Shown: positions 1-6,262 of the stretch, in pieces
Layout: each line of letters opens with the position of its first letter
Numbering within the stretch: the first letter of the stretch is position 1
Origin: Casimicrobiaceae bacterium
GTDB lineage: Bacteria > Pseudomonadota > Gammaproteobacteria > Burkholderiales > Casimicrobiaceae
Direction: 5' to 3'
Assembly: GCA_955652025.1 (NCBI GenBank)
Contig: CATPAO010000251.1
Span: 1-7,169 of the forward strand
DNA length: 7,169 bases
Notes under the pieces: model-generated
What the model was told of the DNA's origin: nothing
What the model saw: only the letters and a program-made list of their open reading frames with translations
The model's database searches: none
Position numbers and translations under genes: made by a program

Positions 1-218
1 AAATCGCCGAAGAAGAACGTCCGGTTCTTGATAACCGGGCCCCCGATGGTTGCGCCGAACTGGTTCTCGCTGAAATGTCCACGGGGAACACCGCCGGAAT
101 TGTTGAAAAAGCTGTTCGCGTCGAACGCGCTGTTGCGGACGAATTCCCAGAGATCACCGTGGGAGGCGTTTGTCCCCGACTTGATCGATGCGTTGATCGC
201 CGCGGCCACCGCCCCGCC
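1..218 (-). CDS. Oar-like TonB-dependent receptor, internal fragment (runs off window start; 5' part missing)
   Basis: Read on the minus strand, this stretch gives a strikingly family-like segment: GGAV, then INASIKSGTN, then HGDLWEFVRNSAFDAN, then FFNN, then NQFGATIGGPVIKN and TFFFGDF. This is the plug/early-barrel signature of large Oar-like outer-membrane receptors, in which a carboxypeptidase-regulatory-like domain precedes a TonB-dependent barrel. Such receptors are common in Acidobacteria and Myxococcota and are found in some proteobacteria. Only about 70 of roughly 1000 residues are present. The gene continues off the window at position 1. Upstream on the minus strand (above ~220) the frame stays open to about position 459 but loses family resemblance, because that DNA encodes an SDR protein on the other strand. 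No start codon or signal peptide is visible. GC of 1-180 is about 58%, clearly below the DNA that follows. The family call is confident; the exact upper boundary (195-230) is not. Confidence 0.75.
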
Positions 219-498
219 GACACCCGCCTGGGTCGACGAGGCGCTGCTCGTCGAGCGCAAAGTCGCGCCGTGGATCGGACTCCCGCTGTGGTTGCCGCGG
301 AGCGAGCCCGACAGCGCCGGTTTTCTCGCGGTCGATTGCGCGAAGGCGGAACGCGCGGGGCTTCGGACGCGCGCACTCGCGAAAACGATCGTCGACACCG
401 GCGCCTGGCTTGCCGCCCGCGACAATGCGGGGGTGTGGCAGCACGTGCTCGGCGCCGATCAGGAGCGCGCGATTCTCGCCGGCGGCCGACCGCAATGA
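200..498 (+). CDS. NAD-dependent epimerase/dehydratase-like SDR protein, C-terminal fragment (5' part missing)
   Basis: The plus-strand frame ending at the TGA at 496-498 gives about 90 residues typical of the C-terminus of extended SDR (NAD-dependent epimerase/dehydratase-like) proteins. In order these are WVDEALL, VAPWIGLPLWLP, GFLAVD, a GLRTRALAKTIVDTGAWL segment (family form: GLRFRPLAETVRDTLAW) and a closing QERAILAG. The N-terminal Rossmann fold with its GxxGxxG motif and the YxxxK catalytic pair are absent. Going upstream, family resemblance fades at about 195-230, where the opposite strand starts to read as a TonB-dependent receptor. The frame stays open back to position 28, but that part is antisense to the receptor, so the ATG there is not a credible start. 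The substrate cannot be told from this piece. It may be a pseudogene remnant, a real gene cut by rearrangement, or half of an assembly chimera. Confidence 0.72.
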
Positions 499-543
499 GC
501 ACCGCCGGGCCGTTCCAAGGGGCGAATTGGCTTTGCAGGCCGC

Positions 544-564
544 GGCGGTGCGAGACGCATCGCC
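544..564. other. Stem-loop downstream of the SDR fragment (possible terminator without U-tract)
   Basis: Bases 544-552 pair with 556-564 over nine positions around a three-base AGA loop, with one G-T wobble. It lies 46 bases after the SDR stop and 80 bases before hpd, where a terminator would be expected. No T-run follows, so it is not a standard intrinsic terminator. In DNA this GC-rich, chance hairpins are common. Confidence 0.3.
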
Positions 565-604
565 TCCTCACGACAGCCGCAAGCGTCGGGGTCCTAATCG
601 GCGC

Positions 605-610
605 GATAAT
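605..610 (+). promoter_or_regulatory. Possible -10 element for hpd
   Basis: GATAAT matches the sigma-70 -10 consensus at five of six positions and would place the transcript start near 617, about 29 bases before the hpd ATG. No good -35 lies 16-18 bases upstream (agcgtc or similar). The 499-645 gap contains no gene that I can support. Confidence 0.3.
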
Positions 611-645
611 CACGGTTTGACAGCGGCCGACGGCACAGGACGACG

Positions 646-1749
646 ATGATGGTGAGCGCAACGCGAAACGATCTTTGGGACAACCCGCTCGGCACCGACG
701 GGTTCGAATTCATCGAGTACGCCGCGCCCGATCCGGCGGCGCTCGGCCGTCTGTTCGAGCAGATGGGCTTCACCGCGATCGCGAAGCACCGGTCAAAGAA
801 TGTGCTGTTGTACCGGCAAGGAGACATCAACTTCGTCGTCAACGCCGAGCCGTCGTCGTTCGCGCAATCGTTCGCGCGGGTGCACGGCCCATCCATCTGC
901 GCGATCGCGTTTCGCGTGAAGGACGCGGCGCTGGCATACCGCAAGTGCGTCGAGAACGGCGCCTGGGGCGTCGAGAATCACCCCGGTCCGATGGAGCTCA
1001 ACATCCCCGCGATCAAGGGCATCGGCGATTCGCTCGTCTACCTGGTCGACCGCTACCCGGGCTCCGCGGCGAACGCGGGCTCGAACGTTTCGATCTACGA
1101 CATCGATTTCGTGCCGCTGCCCGGCGTTCCGCAGCGTCCGGCGGGCGCCGGACTTACCTACATCGATCACCTGACGCACAACGTCCACCGCGGCCGGATG
1201 GACGAATGGGCGAGTTTCTACGAGCGGCTGTTCAACTTCCGCGAAGTCCGTTATTTCGACATCGAGGGCAAGCTGACAGGATTGAAATCCAAGGCGATGA
1301 CGAGCCCCTGCGGCAAGATTCGCATTCCGATCAACGAGAGCTCGGACGACAAGAGCCAGATCCAGGAATACCTGATCGATTATCGCGGCGAAGGCATCCA
1401 GCACGTCGCGCTCGGCACCGACGACATCCACGCCACCGTCGAAACACTGCGCACGCGAAACGTCGCGTTCCAGGACACGCCCGACACTTACTACGAGGCG
1501 TTGCCGACGCGCATGCCCGGACACAAGGAGGACGCGGCCCGGCTCGCGCGGAATCGCATCCTGATCGACGGCGCGCCCGCCAAGGACGAGTTGCTGCTGC
1601 AGATTTTCACGCGCACGCTCATCGGCCCGATTTTTTTCGAAATCATCCAGCGAAAAGGCGCGCAGGGTTTCGGCGAGGGCAACTTTCGCGCGTTGTTCGA
1701 GTCCATCGAACTGGACCAGATCCGGCGCGGCGTGCTGCAGACCCCCTAA
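646..1749 (+). CDS. hpd: 4-hydroxyphenylpyruvate dioxygenase
   Basis: This non-haem Fe(II) enzyme converts 4-hydroxyphenylpyruvate and O2 to homogentisate and CO2, the second step of tyrosine breakdown, in the cytoplasm. The 367 residues match the usual bacterial length. Two vicinal-oxygen-chelate halves are visible, an N-terminal one (about 18-140) and the catalytic one (about 170-340). The three iron ligands are in place: His175 in YIDHLTHNV, His253 in GIQHVALGT and Glu332 in FFEIIQRKG. The C-terminal GFGEGNFRALFESIE and DQIRRGVL segments are hallmarks of HPPD rather than of a generic glyoxalase or hydroxymandelate synthase. Two ATGs lie in tandem (646 and 649). AGGA at 637-640 is 5 bases from the first and 8 from the second, so 649 is also a plausible start. 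The gene stands alone; no homogentisate dioxygenase gene is in the window. Confidence 0.95.
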   Translation: MMVSATRNDLWDNPLGTDGFEFIEYAAPDPAALGRLFEQMGFTAIAKHRSKNVLLYRQGDINFVVNAEPSSFAQSFARVHGPSICAIAFRVKDAALAYRKCVENGAWGVENHPGPMELNIPAIKGIGDSLVYLVDRYPGSAANAGSNVSIYDIDFVPLPGVPQRPAGAGLTYIDHLTHNVHRGRMDEWASFYERLFNFREVRYFDIEGKLTGLKSKAMTSPCGKIRIPINESSDDKSQIQEYLIDYRGEGIQHVALGTDDIHATVETLRTRNVAFQDTPDTYYEALPTRMPGHKEDAARLARNRILIDGAPAKDELLLQIFTRTLIGPIFFEIIQRKGAQGFGEGNFRALFESIELDQIRRGVLQTP

Positions 1750-1809
1750 GCCCCGTCTCCGGGAGGCCGCACAAAGCACGGCCGACGGGCGACCGCGGGT
1801 CGAAGCGGT

Positions 1810-1842
1810 ATGCGGGTTGAAAAGGCGCCTCACGACCCGCAT
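1810..1842. other. Stem-loop between hpd and birA
   Basis: ATGCGGGT at 1810-1817 is repeated inverted as ACCCGCAT at 1835-1842. One G-T pair and one further C-G pair extend the stem to ten positions around a 13-base loop. The loop itself contains the palindrome AGGCGCCT (1823-1830). It sits 60 bases after the hpd stop and just upstream of the probable birA promoter. No T-run follows, so it may be a weak terminator, an operator-like dyad or chance. The rest of the 1750-1927 gap shows only the promoter candidate. Confidence 0.35.
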
Positions 1843-1869
1843 TTGCACCAAACCGGGGACTCGCGCAGG

Positions 1870-1898
1870 TGCACAATCACCTCCGGTCGTGTTACGAT
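1870..1898 (+). promoter_or_regulatory. Possible sigma-70 promoter for the birA operon
   Basis: TGCACA (1870-1875) and TACGAT (1893-1898) each match the -35 and -10 consensus at four of six positions, with the ideal 17-base spacer. The transcript would start near 1905, about 23 bases before the birA GTG. Position and spacing are good, but the hexamers are mediocre. Confidence 0.3.
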
Positions 1899-1927
1899 TC
1901 GATGCTGTTCGAACATGAAGTGGGTTT

Positions 1928-3013
1928 GTGCTTACTCCGCTTGGATTCTCGCTTCTGCGCCAGCTTTCCGACGGCGCTTTTCACTCGGGCGAAGACCTCG
2001 CCGCGACGGTTGGGTTGACGCGCGCCCGCGTTTCGCAGCTTTTGAAGCAGGCCGAGACCTCCGGGCTGTCGCTTGAGCGTGTCCGCGGACGCGGTTATCG
2101 TCTGCTGGCCACCCCCGATTTTCTTGACCTCGGCGCCGTCCGCACCGCGTTGGCCGATCTGGATGTCGAGGTGGCCGATGCCGACGCGCGGCCGGTGATG
2201 CTTGCGGCCAACGACGACGACCTCGGACTGCCGGCCGGCGTGCCGCCCGGCATTCCCCGCCGTCCCCCGATTGTGGTCGAAATCGTCGACCAACTCGATT
2301 CCACGTCGACCGAGCTGTTGCGCCGCGCGGCGCGGCGCGACATCCATGGCGCGCTCCTTGCCGCCGAGTGGCAATCGGCGGGCCGCGGCCGGCGCGGCCG
2401 CTCGTGGTCGGCGGTCGCAGGTGGCAGCTTGACGTTTTCGCTCGGCTGGCGGTTCGAGCAGGGCGCGGGCTTCATGGCCGGCCTGTCGCTGGCCGTCGGC
2501 GTCGCGGTGGTTCGCGCGCTCGAGGCGGAAGGGCTGTCCGGCGTCGAGCTCAAGTGGCCGAACGATCTCATTCACCGCCATTTGAAGGTCGGCGGCATCC
2601 TGGTCGAATTGAACGGCGACGCGCTCGGGCCGTCGACGGTGGTTGTCGGCTTGGGCCTCAACGTGCGATTGCCACTCTCGGTGAAGCGCGATATCGCGCA
2701 GCCGGTCAGCGACCTGACCGCCGTGGCCGGCCGCGGTGCGCCGCCGATCGATCGCAACCGCCTCCTGGCGCGGCTTGCCGCCGAGCTTGCGGCAACGCTC
2801 GCCACCTACGGCGAGCACGGCTTCGCGCCGTTCGCCGCCGAATGGCAGCGCCGCCATGCGTATCAGGGCAAGGCGGTCAAGCTGCTACTGCCCGACGGCG
2901 TCAGCGTCAAGGGGACTGTTGCGGGGGTGGATGGCACCGGCGCGCTGGTGCTGGCCGACGGCCCGCGGCGCGTGCGCTTCCTGGCCGGCGAAATCTCGCT
3001 GCGACGAGCCTAA
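1928..3013 (+). CDS. birA: Bifunctional biotin-[acetyl-CoA-carboxylase] ligase / biotin operon repressor
   Basis: BirA activates biotin with ATP to biotinyl-AMP and attaches it to the biotin carboxyl carrier protein of acetyl-CoA carboxylase. Forms with an N-terminal DNA-binding domain can also repress biotin genes. Residues 1-60 form a winged helix (LAATVGLTRARVSQLLKQ, then the GRGYRLL wing). The ligase domain carries GRGRRGRSW (152-160, the biotinyl-AMP loop), KWPND (209-213) and KVGGILVEL (220-228), and a small C-terminal domain starts near 312. At 361 residues it is about 40 longer than E. coli BirA, partly because of a Pro/Asp-rich stretch at about 83-113 between the DNA-binding and catalytic domains. 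The start is a GTG: an in-frame TGA at 1916-1918 rules out anything further upstream, and GAAGTGGG just before it is a weak ribosome site. First gene of the probable operon with coaX. No biotin synthesis genes are in the window. Confidence 0.95.
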   Translation: MLTPLGFSLLRQLSDGAFHSGEDLAATVGLTRARVSQLLKQAETSGLSLERVRGRGYRLLATPDFLDLGAVRTALADLDVEVADADARPVMLAANDDDLGLPAGVPPGIPRRPPIVVEIVDQLDSTSTELLRRAARRDIHGALLAAEWQSAGRGRRGRSWSAVAGGSLTFSLGWRFEQGAGFMAGLSLAVGVAVVRALEAEGLSGVELKWPNDLIHRHLKVGGILVELNGDALGPSTVVVGLGLNVRLPLSVKRDIAQPVSDLTAVAGRGAPPIDRNRLLARLAAELAATLATYGEHGFAPFAAEWQRRHAYQGKAVKLLLPDGVSVKGTVAGVDGTGALVLADGPRRVRFLAGEISLRRA

Positions 3014-3064
3014 CGCGGGGTCGGCCCCCGGACGTCGCCATATCCGCACGAGCATCAGGTTGCC

Positions 3065-3811
3065 ATGATCCTCGTCCTCGACTCCGGCAACAGCCGCCTC
3101 AAATGGGGCCTTTTCGGTCCCCGCGGCTGGATGGCGCAAGGCGTCGTCCCCAACCCCGAACTCGCCACGCTCGCCGTCCGCGATTGGCAAAGCCTGCACC
3201 GGCCGTCACGCGTCATCGGGGTCAACGTCGCGGGGGAACCGGCGCGGGTCCGGGTCGAGGGCCAACTCGCGCGCTGGCGATTGCCGGTCGAATGGCTGAC
3301 CGCGAGTGCCGAAGCCGCCGGCGTCGTCAACAACTACACGGTTCCTGCGCAACTGGGCGCCGATCGATGGGCGTCGCTCGTCGCTGCGCGTCGACGTACG
3401 ATCGCGAGCGGAATGTTCCCTTCCTCCTGCGTCGTCGTCAACGCGGGCACCGCGGTGACGATCGACGCTCTCGACGCCGAAGGCGTTTTCCGCGGCGGAA
3501 TCATTCTGCCGGGATTGCGGCTGATGCTGCGGGCGCTGTCCGACAACACCGCCGCGCTGAAGGTCGCGCCCGGCACGTTCGCGGATTTTCCGGCCAGCAC
3601 GCCGGACGCCGTGTATTCGGGCGCCGTGCAAGCCGTCAGCGGCGCGATCGAGCAGATGCGGGCGAAGCTCCGCGAGGACGTCGACGTGAAGTGCTTTCTC
3701 TCCGGCGGGTTCGCGCGCGAGATCGCGCCGCATTTGGCGGGTCCGGTGGAGGTCGTGGATAATCTCGTGCTCGAAGGCGTGCTCGTGCTCGCTTCGGGAG
3801 TGGAGCCGTAA
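3065..3811 (+). CDS. coaX: Type III pantothenate kinase
   Basis: CoaX phosphorylates pantothenate with ATP to 4'-phosphopantothenate, the first committed step of coenzyme A synthesis, in the cytoplasm. The 248 residues show the ASKHA-fold motifs in order: LDSGNSRLKWGL at 5-16 (phosphate-binding loop with Asp6), GADRWASLVAAR at 98-109 (pantothenate pocket and dimer interface), VVNAGTAVTID at 124-134, GGIILPG at 144-150 and LSGGFA at 212-217. The protein closes with VDNLVLEGVLVLA. The ATG gives the canonical MILVLDSGN start; CAGGT four bases upstream is a modest ribosome site. It follows birA by 51 bases, a pairing often seen in betaproteobacteria. Its TAA shares a base with the next start codon. 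Confidence 0.95.
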   Translation: MILVLDSGNSRLKWGLFGPRGWMAQGVVPNPELATLAVRDWQSLHRPSRVIGVNVAGEPARVRVEGQLARWRLPVEWLTASAEAAGVVNNYTVPAQLGADRWASLVAARRRTIASGMFPSSCVVVNAGTAVTIDALDAEGVFRGGIILPGLRLMLRALSDNTAALKVAPGTFADFPASTPDAVYSGAVQAVSGAIEQMRAKLREDVDVKCFLSGGFAREIAPHLAGPVEVVDNLVLEGVLVLASGVEP

Positions 3812-4461
3812 TGCGCGCCGTCGTCGTCGTCCTTCTACTCGCCAATCTGACGCTGTTCGCGTACGCCCGACTCGATGGCGCCGGCCGCGGCGAGACCGCG
3901 CGCCTTGCGCAGCAAGTCCAGGCGGACAAGATCAAAGTATTGACGTCGCCGCAGGTCGCGGCGCTCGGCCCGGCGAAGCTGGCGTCGCTTTCCGACGTCT
4001 GCGTCGAATGGGGACCGTTCTCGGAGGCCGAGCGTGCGAAGGCGGTCGCCGATCTCGAGCCGCTGCAGCTGGGCCGCCTGCTGTCGCAGCGACGCGTCGA
4101 TTACGACATCGCGTTCTGGGTCAACGTGGGACCGTTTCCGAGCCGCAGCGCCGCCGACAAGCGGATCGCGGAATTGCGCGCGCAGGGCATCACCGACATG
4201 TCCGCGGTCGACGCGGGGCGAGGGCAATATGCGGTCTCGTTGGGCGTGTTCCGCACCGAGCAGGCCGCCACCACGCGCGCCGAGGCATTGGCGCGGCAGG
4301 GTGTGCGCACCGCGCGCGTCGAGCCCCGGCAGCAACTCCTCACGCAGACAATGCTGGTGGTGCGCGATCCGCAGCAGCCGGTCGTCGCGCGCATGAAGGA
4401 CTTGCAGCTCCAGTATTCCGGCAGCGACCTCCGGGTCGGCGCATGTCCGGCGTCGAGCTGA
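3811..4461 (+). CDS. SPOR domain-containing protein with N-terminal membrane anchor
   Basis: A 216-residue protein. Residues 2-18 form a hydrophobic segment (VVVVLLLANLTLFAYA), consistent with a single-pass anchor or uncleaved signal that leaves the rest periplasmic. The C-terminal half fits a SPOR domain, which binds glycan strands lacking stem peptides and is common in division-site proteins: FWVNVGPFPSRSAADKRIAEL (split at residues 102-122) followed by YAVSLGVFRTEQAA and a GVRTARVEPR end. A related motif, VEWGPFSEAERAKAVADL (65-82), precedes it, so part of a second, degenerate SPOR unit may be present. Two cysteines flank the domain (64 and 212). The ATG overlaps the coaX stop as TAATG, implying translational coupling. 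A direct division role is inferred from the domain only; similar proteins accompany coaX in betaproteobacteria without an assigned function. Confidence 0.82.
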   Translation: MRAVVVVLLLANLTLFAYARLDGAGRGETARLAQQVQADKIKVLTSPQVAALGPAKLASLSDVCVEWGPFSEAERAKAVADLEPLQLGRLLSQRRVDYDIAFWVNVGPFPSRSAADKRIAELRAQGITDMSAVDAGRGQYAVSLGVFRTEQAATTRAEALARQGVRTARVEPRQQLLTQTMLVVRDPQQPVVARMKDLQLQYSGSDLRVGACPASS

Positions 4462-4934
4462 TCCGGCCGGCGGTCACCGCCGCCGACATCGCCGCCGCAC
4501 GCGCGTTGTTCGAGGCGTATGCCGCGTCGCTCGACGTCGATCTCTGCTTCCAGAATTTCGCCGACGAGTTGGCGTATCTGCCGGGCGCGTATGCGCCGCC
4601 CCGCGGACGATTGCTGCTTGCCGGTCCCGTCGCGGTCCCGGTCGGGTGCGTGGGGTTGCGGCCGCTTCCGGACGACGGCGCATCGACGCCGATCGGCGAA
4701 GTGAAGCGGTTGTACGTATCTCCCGCGGCGCGTGGCACCGGCCTCGGACGGGCGCTCGCCCACGCGGTTCTCGCGCATGCCCGTGCGATCGGCTATCGCG
4801 AGCTCAAGCTCGATACGCTCTCGACGATGACCGAGGCGCGCGCGCTCTACGCGTCGCTGGGTTTCCGCGAATGCGCCGCGTACTATCACAACCCGTTGGG
4901 CGGAACCGTCTACATGGCACTGGAGTTGGGATAG
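4443..4934 (+). CDS. GNAT family N-acetyltransferase
   Basis: A 163-residue protein with the complete GNAT fold. The acetyl-CoA pyrophosphate loop lies in EVKRLYVSPAARGTGLGRAL (86-104, R/Q-x-x-G-x-G/A form RGTGLG). It is followed by YRELKLDTLSTM and the motif-B region ARALYASLGFREC (132-144), which ends in YYHNPLGG and VYMALEL. The N-terminal part (LFEAYAASLDVDLCFQNF and DELAYLPGAY) is shared by a subgroup of small GNAT enzymes whose substrate I cannot name. The start at 4443 lies inside the SPOR gene, giving a 19-base overlap, and fits the usual family N-terminus (M-x-x-x-ELIRPA). The same frame stays open well upstream, but that part is antisense or out-of-frame to the SPOR gene and not family-like. 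It is the last gene of the birA operon and converges on a methyltransferase gene 35 bases away. Confidence 0.88.
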   Translation: MSGVELIRPAVTAADIAAARALFEAYAASLDVDLCFQNFADELAYLPGAYAPPRGRLLLAGPVAVPVGCVGLRPLPDDGASTPIGEVKRLYVSPAARGTGLGRALAHAVLAHARAIGYRELKLDTLSTMTEARALYASLGFRECAAYYHNPLGGTVYMALELG

Positions 4935-4969
4935 GGACCCCCACGCTCGCTACGTTCGCTGAGGTCGTC

Positions 4970-5716
4970 TCAAGCCCGCGCGCTGATCGAGTACGCCTGT
5001 CCGTCGCCGCCCTCTTCGCGCGCCGACGCTCCAATGGCGACATCGCGAAAGCCCGCTTCGGCGACCAGCGCCGCGAGGTCTTCCGGCGCGTACCACGTGA
5101 GCGCAAGCGTTTCGCTTTCCTCGGTCAGCAAGTCGTTGCCGCGCCGGTGCACATAGCGCGTTTCGGTCCGCGCGAGGCGCGCTTCCGGATACATCGTCGT
5201 TTCCGAGCGGAGCGCGATCCGCGATCCGTCGGCGAGCGGCCGCGAGCGGACCTCGACGAGCGGTGCGGCGATGCGCTGAACGCGCTCGGCCGGAACATAC
5301 AAGTCCAGCAGCAGCAATCCCGGCTCGATGAGATGCGCACGAATCCGCGCCAGCGCGGCGCGCGCACGGTCGACGTCGGTCAATCGCTGGAACGAGCCGC
5401 CGGCGATGAATGCAGCGCCGTACCGAAACGGCAAATTCAATTCGGCAATGTCTTGGCGGAACAGTGGCACGACCAGCGCCGCGCGCGCGAGCTCTGCCTC
5501 GCACTCGGCGAGCATCGCCGCCGAGGCATCGACGCCATGCACGCTCGCGCCCCCCTCGACGAGCGGAAGCAACAGACGGCCGTAGCCGCACATCAACTCG
5601 AGCGCGCTGCCGGCATCGCGCGGCAAGTGGTCGCGATACCAGTGCACCTCGGCGTCCGACGCGCGGGGCATGTCCGCGTGCTCGAACCGCGCGCACAGGG
5701 GACCGAACGCGGTCAT
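4970..5716 (-). CDS. Class I SAM-dependent methyltransferase
   Basis: A 248-residue protein with a Rossmann-type SAM fold. Motif I is ALELMCGYGRLLLPL (38-52), the acidic ribose-binding position is Asp63 in VHGVDASAAML, and motif III-like FRQDIAEL (86-93) contains Asp89. FIAGGSFQRLTD (103-114) follows, then LLLLDLYVP (134-142). The C-terminal half is a beta-rich segment ending in the typical YAPEDLAALVAEAGF (about 209-223). This belongs to the broad methyltransferase-25/11 group; the substrate is unknown and nothing in the context settles it. It starts 13 bases after the rhodanese stop codon, so the two are probably co-transcribed. No convincing ribosome site precedes the ATG, which suggests translational coupling to the rhodanese gene. 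Confidence 0.88.
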   Translation of the reverse strand: MTAFGPLCARFEHADMPRASDAEVHWYRDHLPRDAGSALELMCGYGRLLLPLVEGGASVHGVDASAAMLAECEAELARAALVVPLFRQDIAELNLPFRYGAAFIAGGSFQRLTDVDRARAALARIRAHLIEPGLLLLDLYVPAERVQRIAAPLVEVRSRPLADGSRIALRSETTMYPEARLARTETRYVHRRGNDLLTEESETLALTWYAPEDLAALVAEAGFRDVAIGASAREEGGDGQAYSISARA

Positions 5717-5729
5717 GCGAGATCAGGGC

Positions 5730-6116
5730 CTAGGTCTGCTCCCACGGCAGGTTCTCCTTGCGCCAGCCGCCCAGCGCTCCGCGGTGCTTGTCCTCGTCGA
5801 GCGCGCCTTCGAATCCTTCGAGCACGTTGTAGACATCGGAAAAGCCCGCATTCTCGAGCTCGATGCCCGCGGCGATCGATCGCTGCCCGCTGCGGCAGAT
5901 CAGCACGACCGGACGGTTCATGCTCGCCACTTTCTTGACTTGCCCGACGAAATGCGGATTGATCTCCCAGTCGGGACCGTCGTTCCACGCAACGTGATGG
6001 GATCCGATCGGATGGCCGACGAACAGGTATTCGATCTCGCTGCGGCAATCGACCAGCACCGCCTCCGGATTGCCTTGCAGGAATTCGTGCGCTTCCTTGG
6101 GCTTCAGATGTTTCAT
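5730..6116 (-). CDS. Rhodanese-like domain protein (single-domain sulfurtransferase)
   Basis: A 128-residue single rhodanese domain, the cytoplasmic GlpE/PspE-like type that moves sulfane sulfur through a cysteine persulfide. The active-site loop is CRSGQRS (74-80) with catalytic Cys74. It follows VVLI and precedes IAAGIELENAGF, as in active family members; LVDCRSEIEY (21-30) is the CH2A-like region, and the protein ends in GALGGWRKENLPW. I chose the ATG at 6116 because GAGGAA (complement of 6124-6129) lies seven bases upstream. An in-frame TTG at 6137 would add seven residues but has no better ribosome site. The methyltransferase gene follows 13 bases downstream, and metH lies divergently upstream. 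The physiological sulfur donor and acceptor are unknown. Confidence 0.92.
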   Translation of the reverse strand: MKHLKPKEAHEFLQGNPEAVLVDCRSEIEYLFVGHPIGSHHVAWNDGPDWEINPHFVGQVKKVASMNRPVVLICRSGQRSIAAGIELENAGFSDVYNVLEGFEGALDEDKHRGALGGWRKENLPWEQT

Positions 6117-6148
6117 CGCATCGTTCCTCGCTGCCAATGCAGGGTCGC

Positions 6149-6154
6149 ATTATG
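6149..6154 (-). promoter_or_regulatory. Possible -10 element for the rhodanese-methyltransferase unit
   Basis: CATAAT on the minus strand matches the -10 consensus at five of six positions and would start transcription about 25 bases before the rhodanese ATG. No good -35 precedes it. It is embedded in the 11-base palindrome CGCATTATGCG (6146-6156), which could be an operator-like dyad or coincidence. Confidence 0.3.
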
Positions 6155-6210
6155 CGCTTCCGGCTCTAACGATATTCCCTGATGCGCCACCCTTCGCGAC
6201 GCGGCCCCGA

Positions 6211-6219
6211 TGCTAGAAT
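6211..6219 (+). promoter_or_regulatory. Extended -10 promoter element for metH
   Basis: TGCTAGAAT combines an extended -10 TGn with TAGAAT (five of six matches). The -35 region is poor (near ccttcg), which extended -10 promoters tolerate. Transcription would start near 6226, leaving a leader of only about 37 bases. A short dyad, TGCGG/CCGCA, spans 6221-6235 across the predicted start. The leader is too short for a cobalamin or SAH riboswitch. Confidence 0.45.
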
Positions 6220-6262
6220 TTGCGGGTTTGCCGCACCCATTGCAACCCCAGACGATAACGCC

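Noticed and set aside
617..622. Perfect TTGACA -35 hexamer upstream of hpd
   Set aside because: The matching -10 would fall at about 640-645 (acgacg), directly against the start codon and without consensus.
793..1851. Long minus-strand open frame (352 codons) opposite hpd
   Set aside because: Arg/Val-rich composition with no family motifs; it is the antisense shadow of a clear HPPD gene in GC-rich DNA.
1892..2857. Long minus-strand open frame (321 codons) opposite birA
   Set aside because: Antisense shadow: Arg/Gly/Ala-rich with no recognisable motif, against a well-supported BirA.
2368..3762. Plus-strand open frame of 464 codons across birA and coaX
   Set aside because: Extremely Arg-rich out-of-frame reading of two well-supported genes.
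4941..4961. Repeated CGCT units in the gap between the GNAT and methyltransferase genes
   Set aside because: CGCTCGCTACGTTCGCTG is short and forms no strong hairpin or T-run, so I cannot support a terminator or a defined repeat element.
4646..5938. Plus-strand open frame of 430 codons across the GNAT end and the methyltransferase and rhodanese genes
   Set aside because: Crosses two convergent genes and encodes an Arg-rich, motif-free protein; it is a composition artefact.
6220..6262. Riboswitch (cobalamin or SAH type) in the metH leader
   Set aside because: The leader from the best promoter is only about 37 bases, and the conserved core elements of those riboswitches are not visible.
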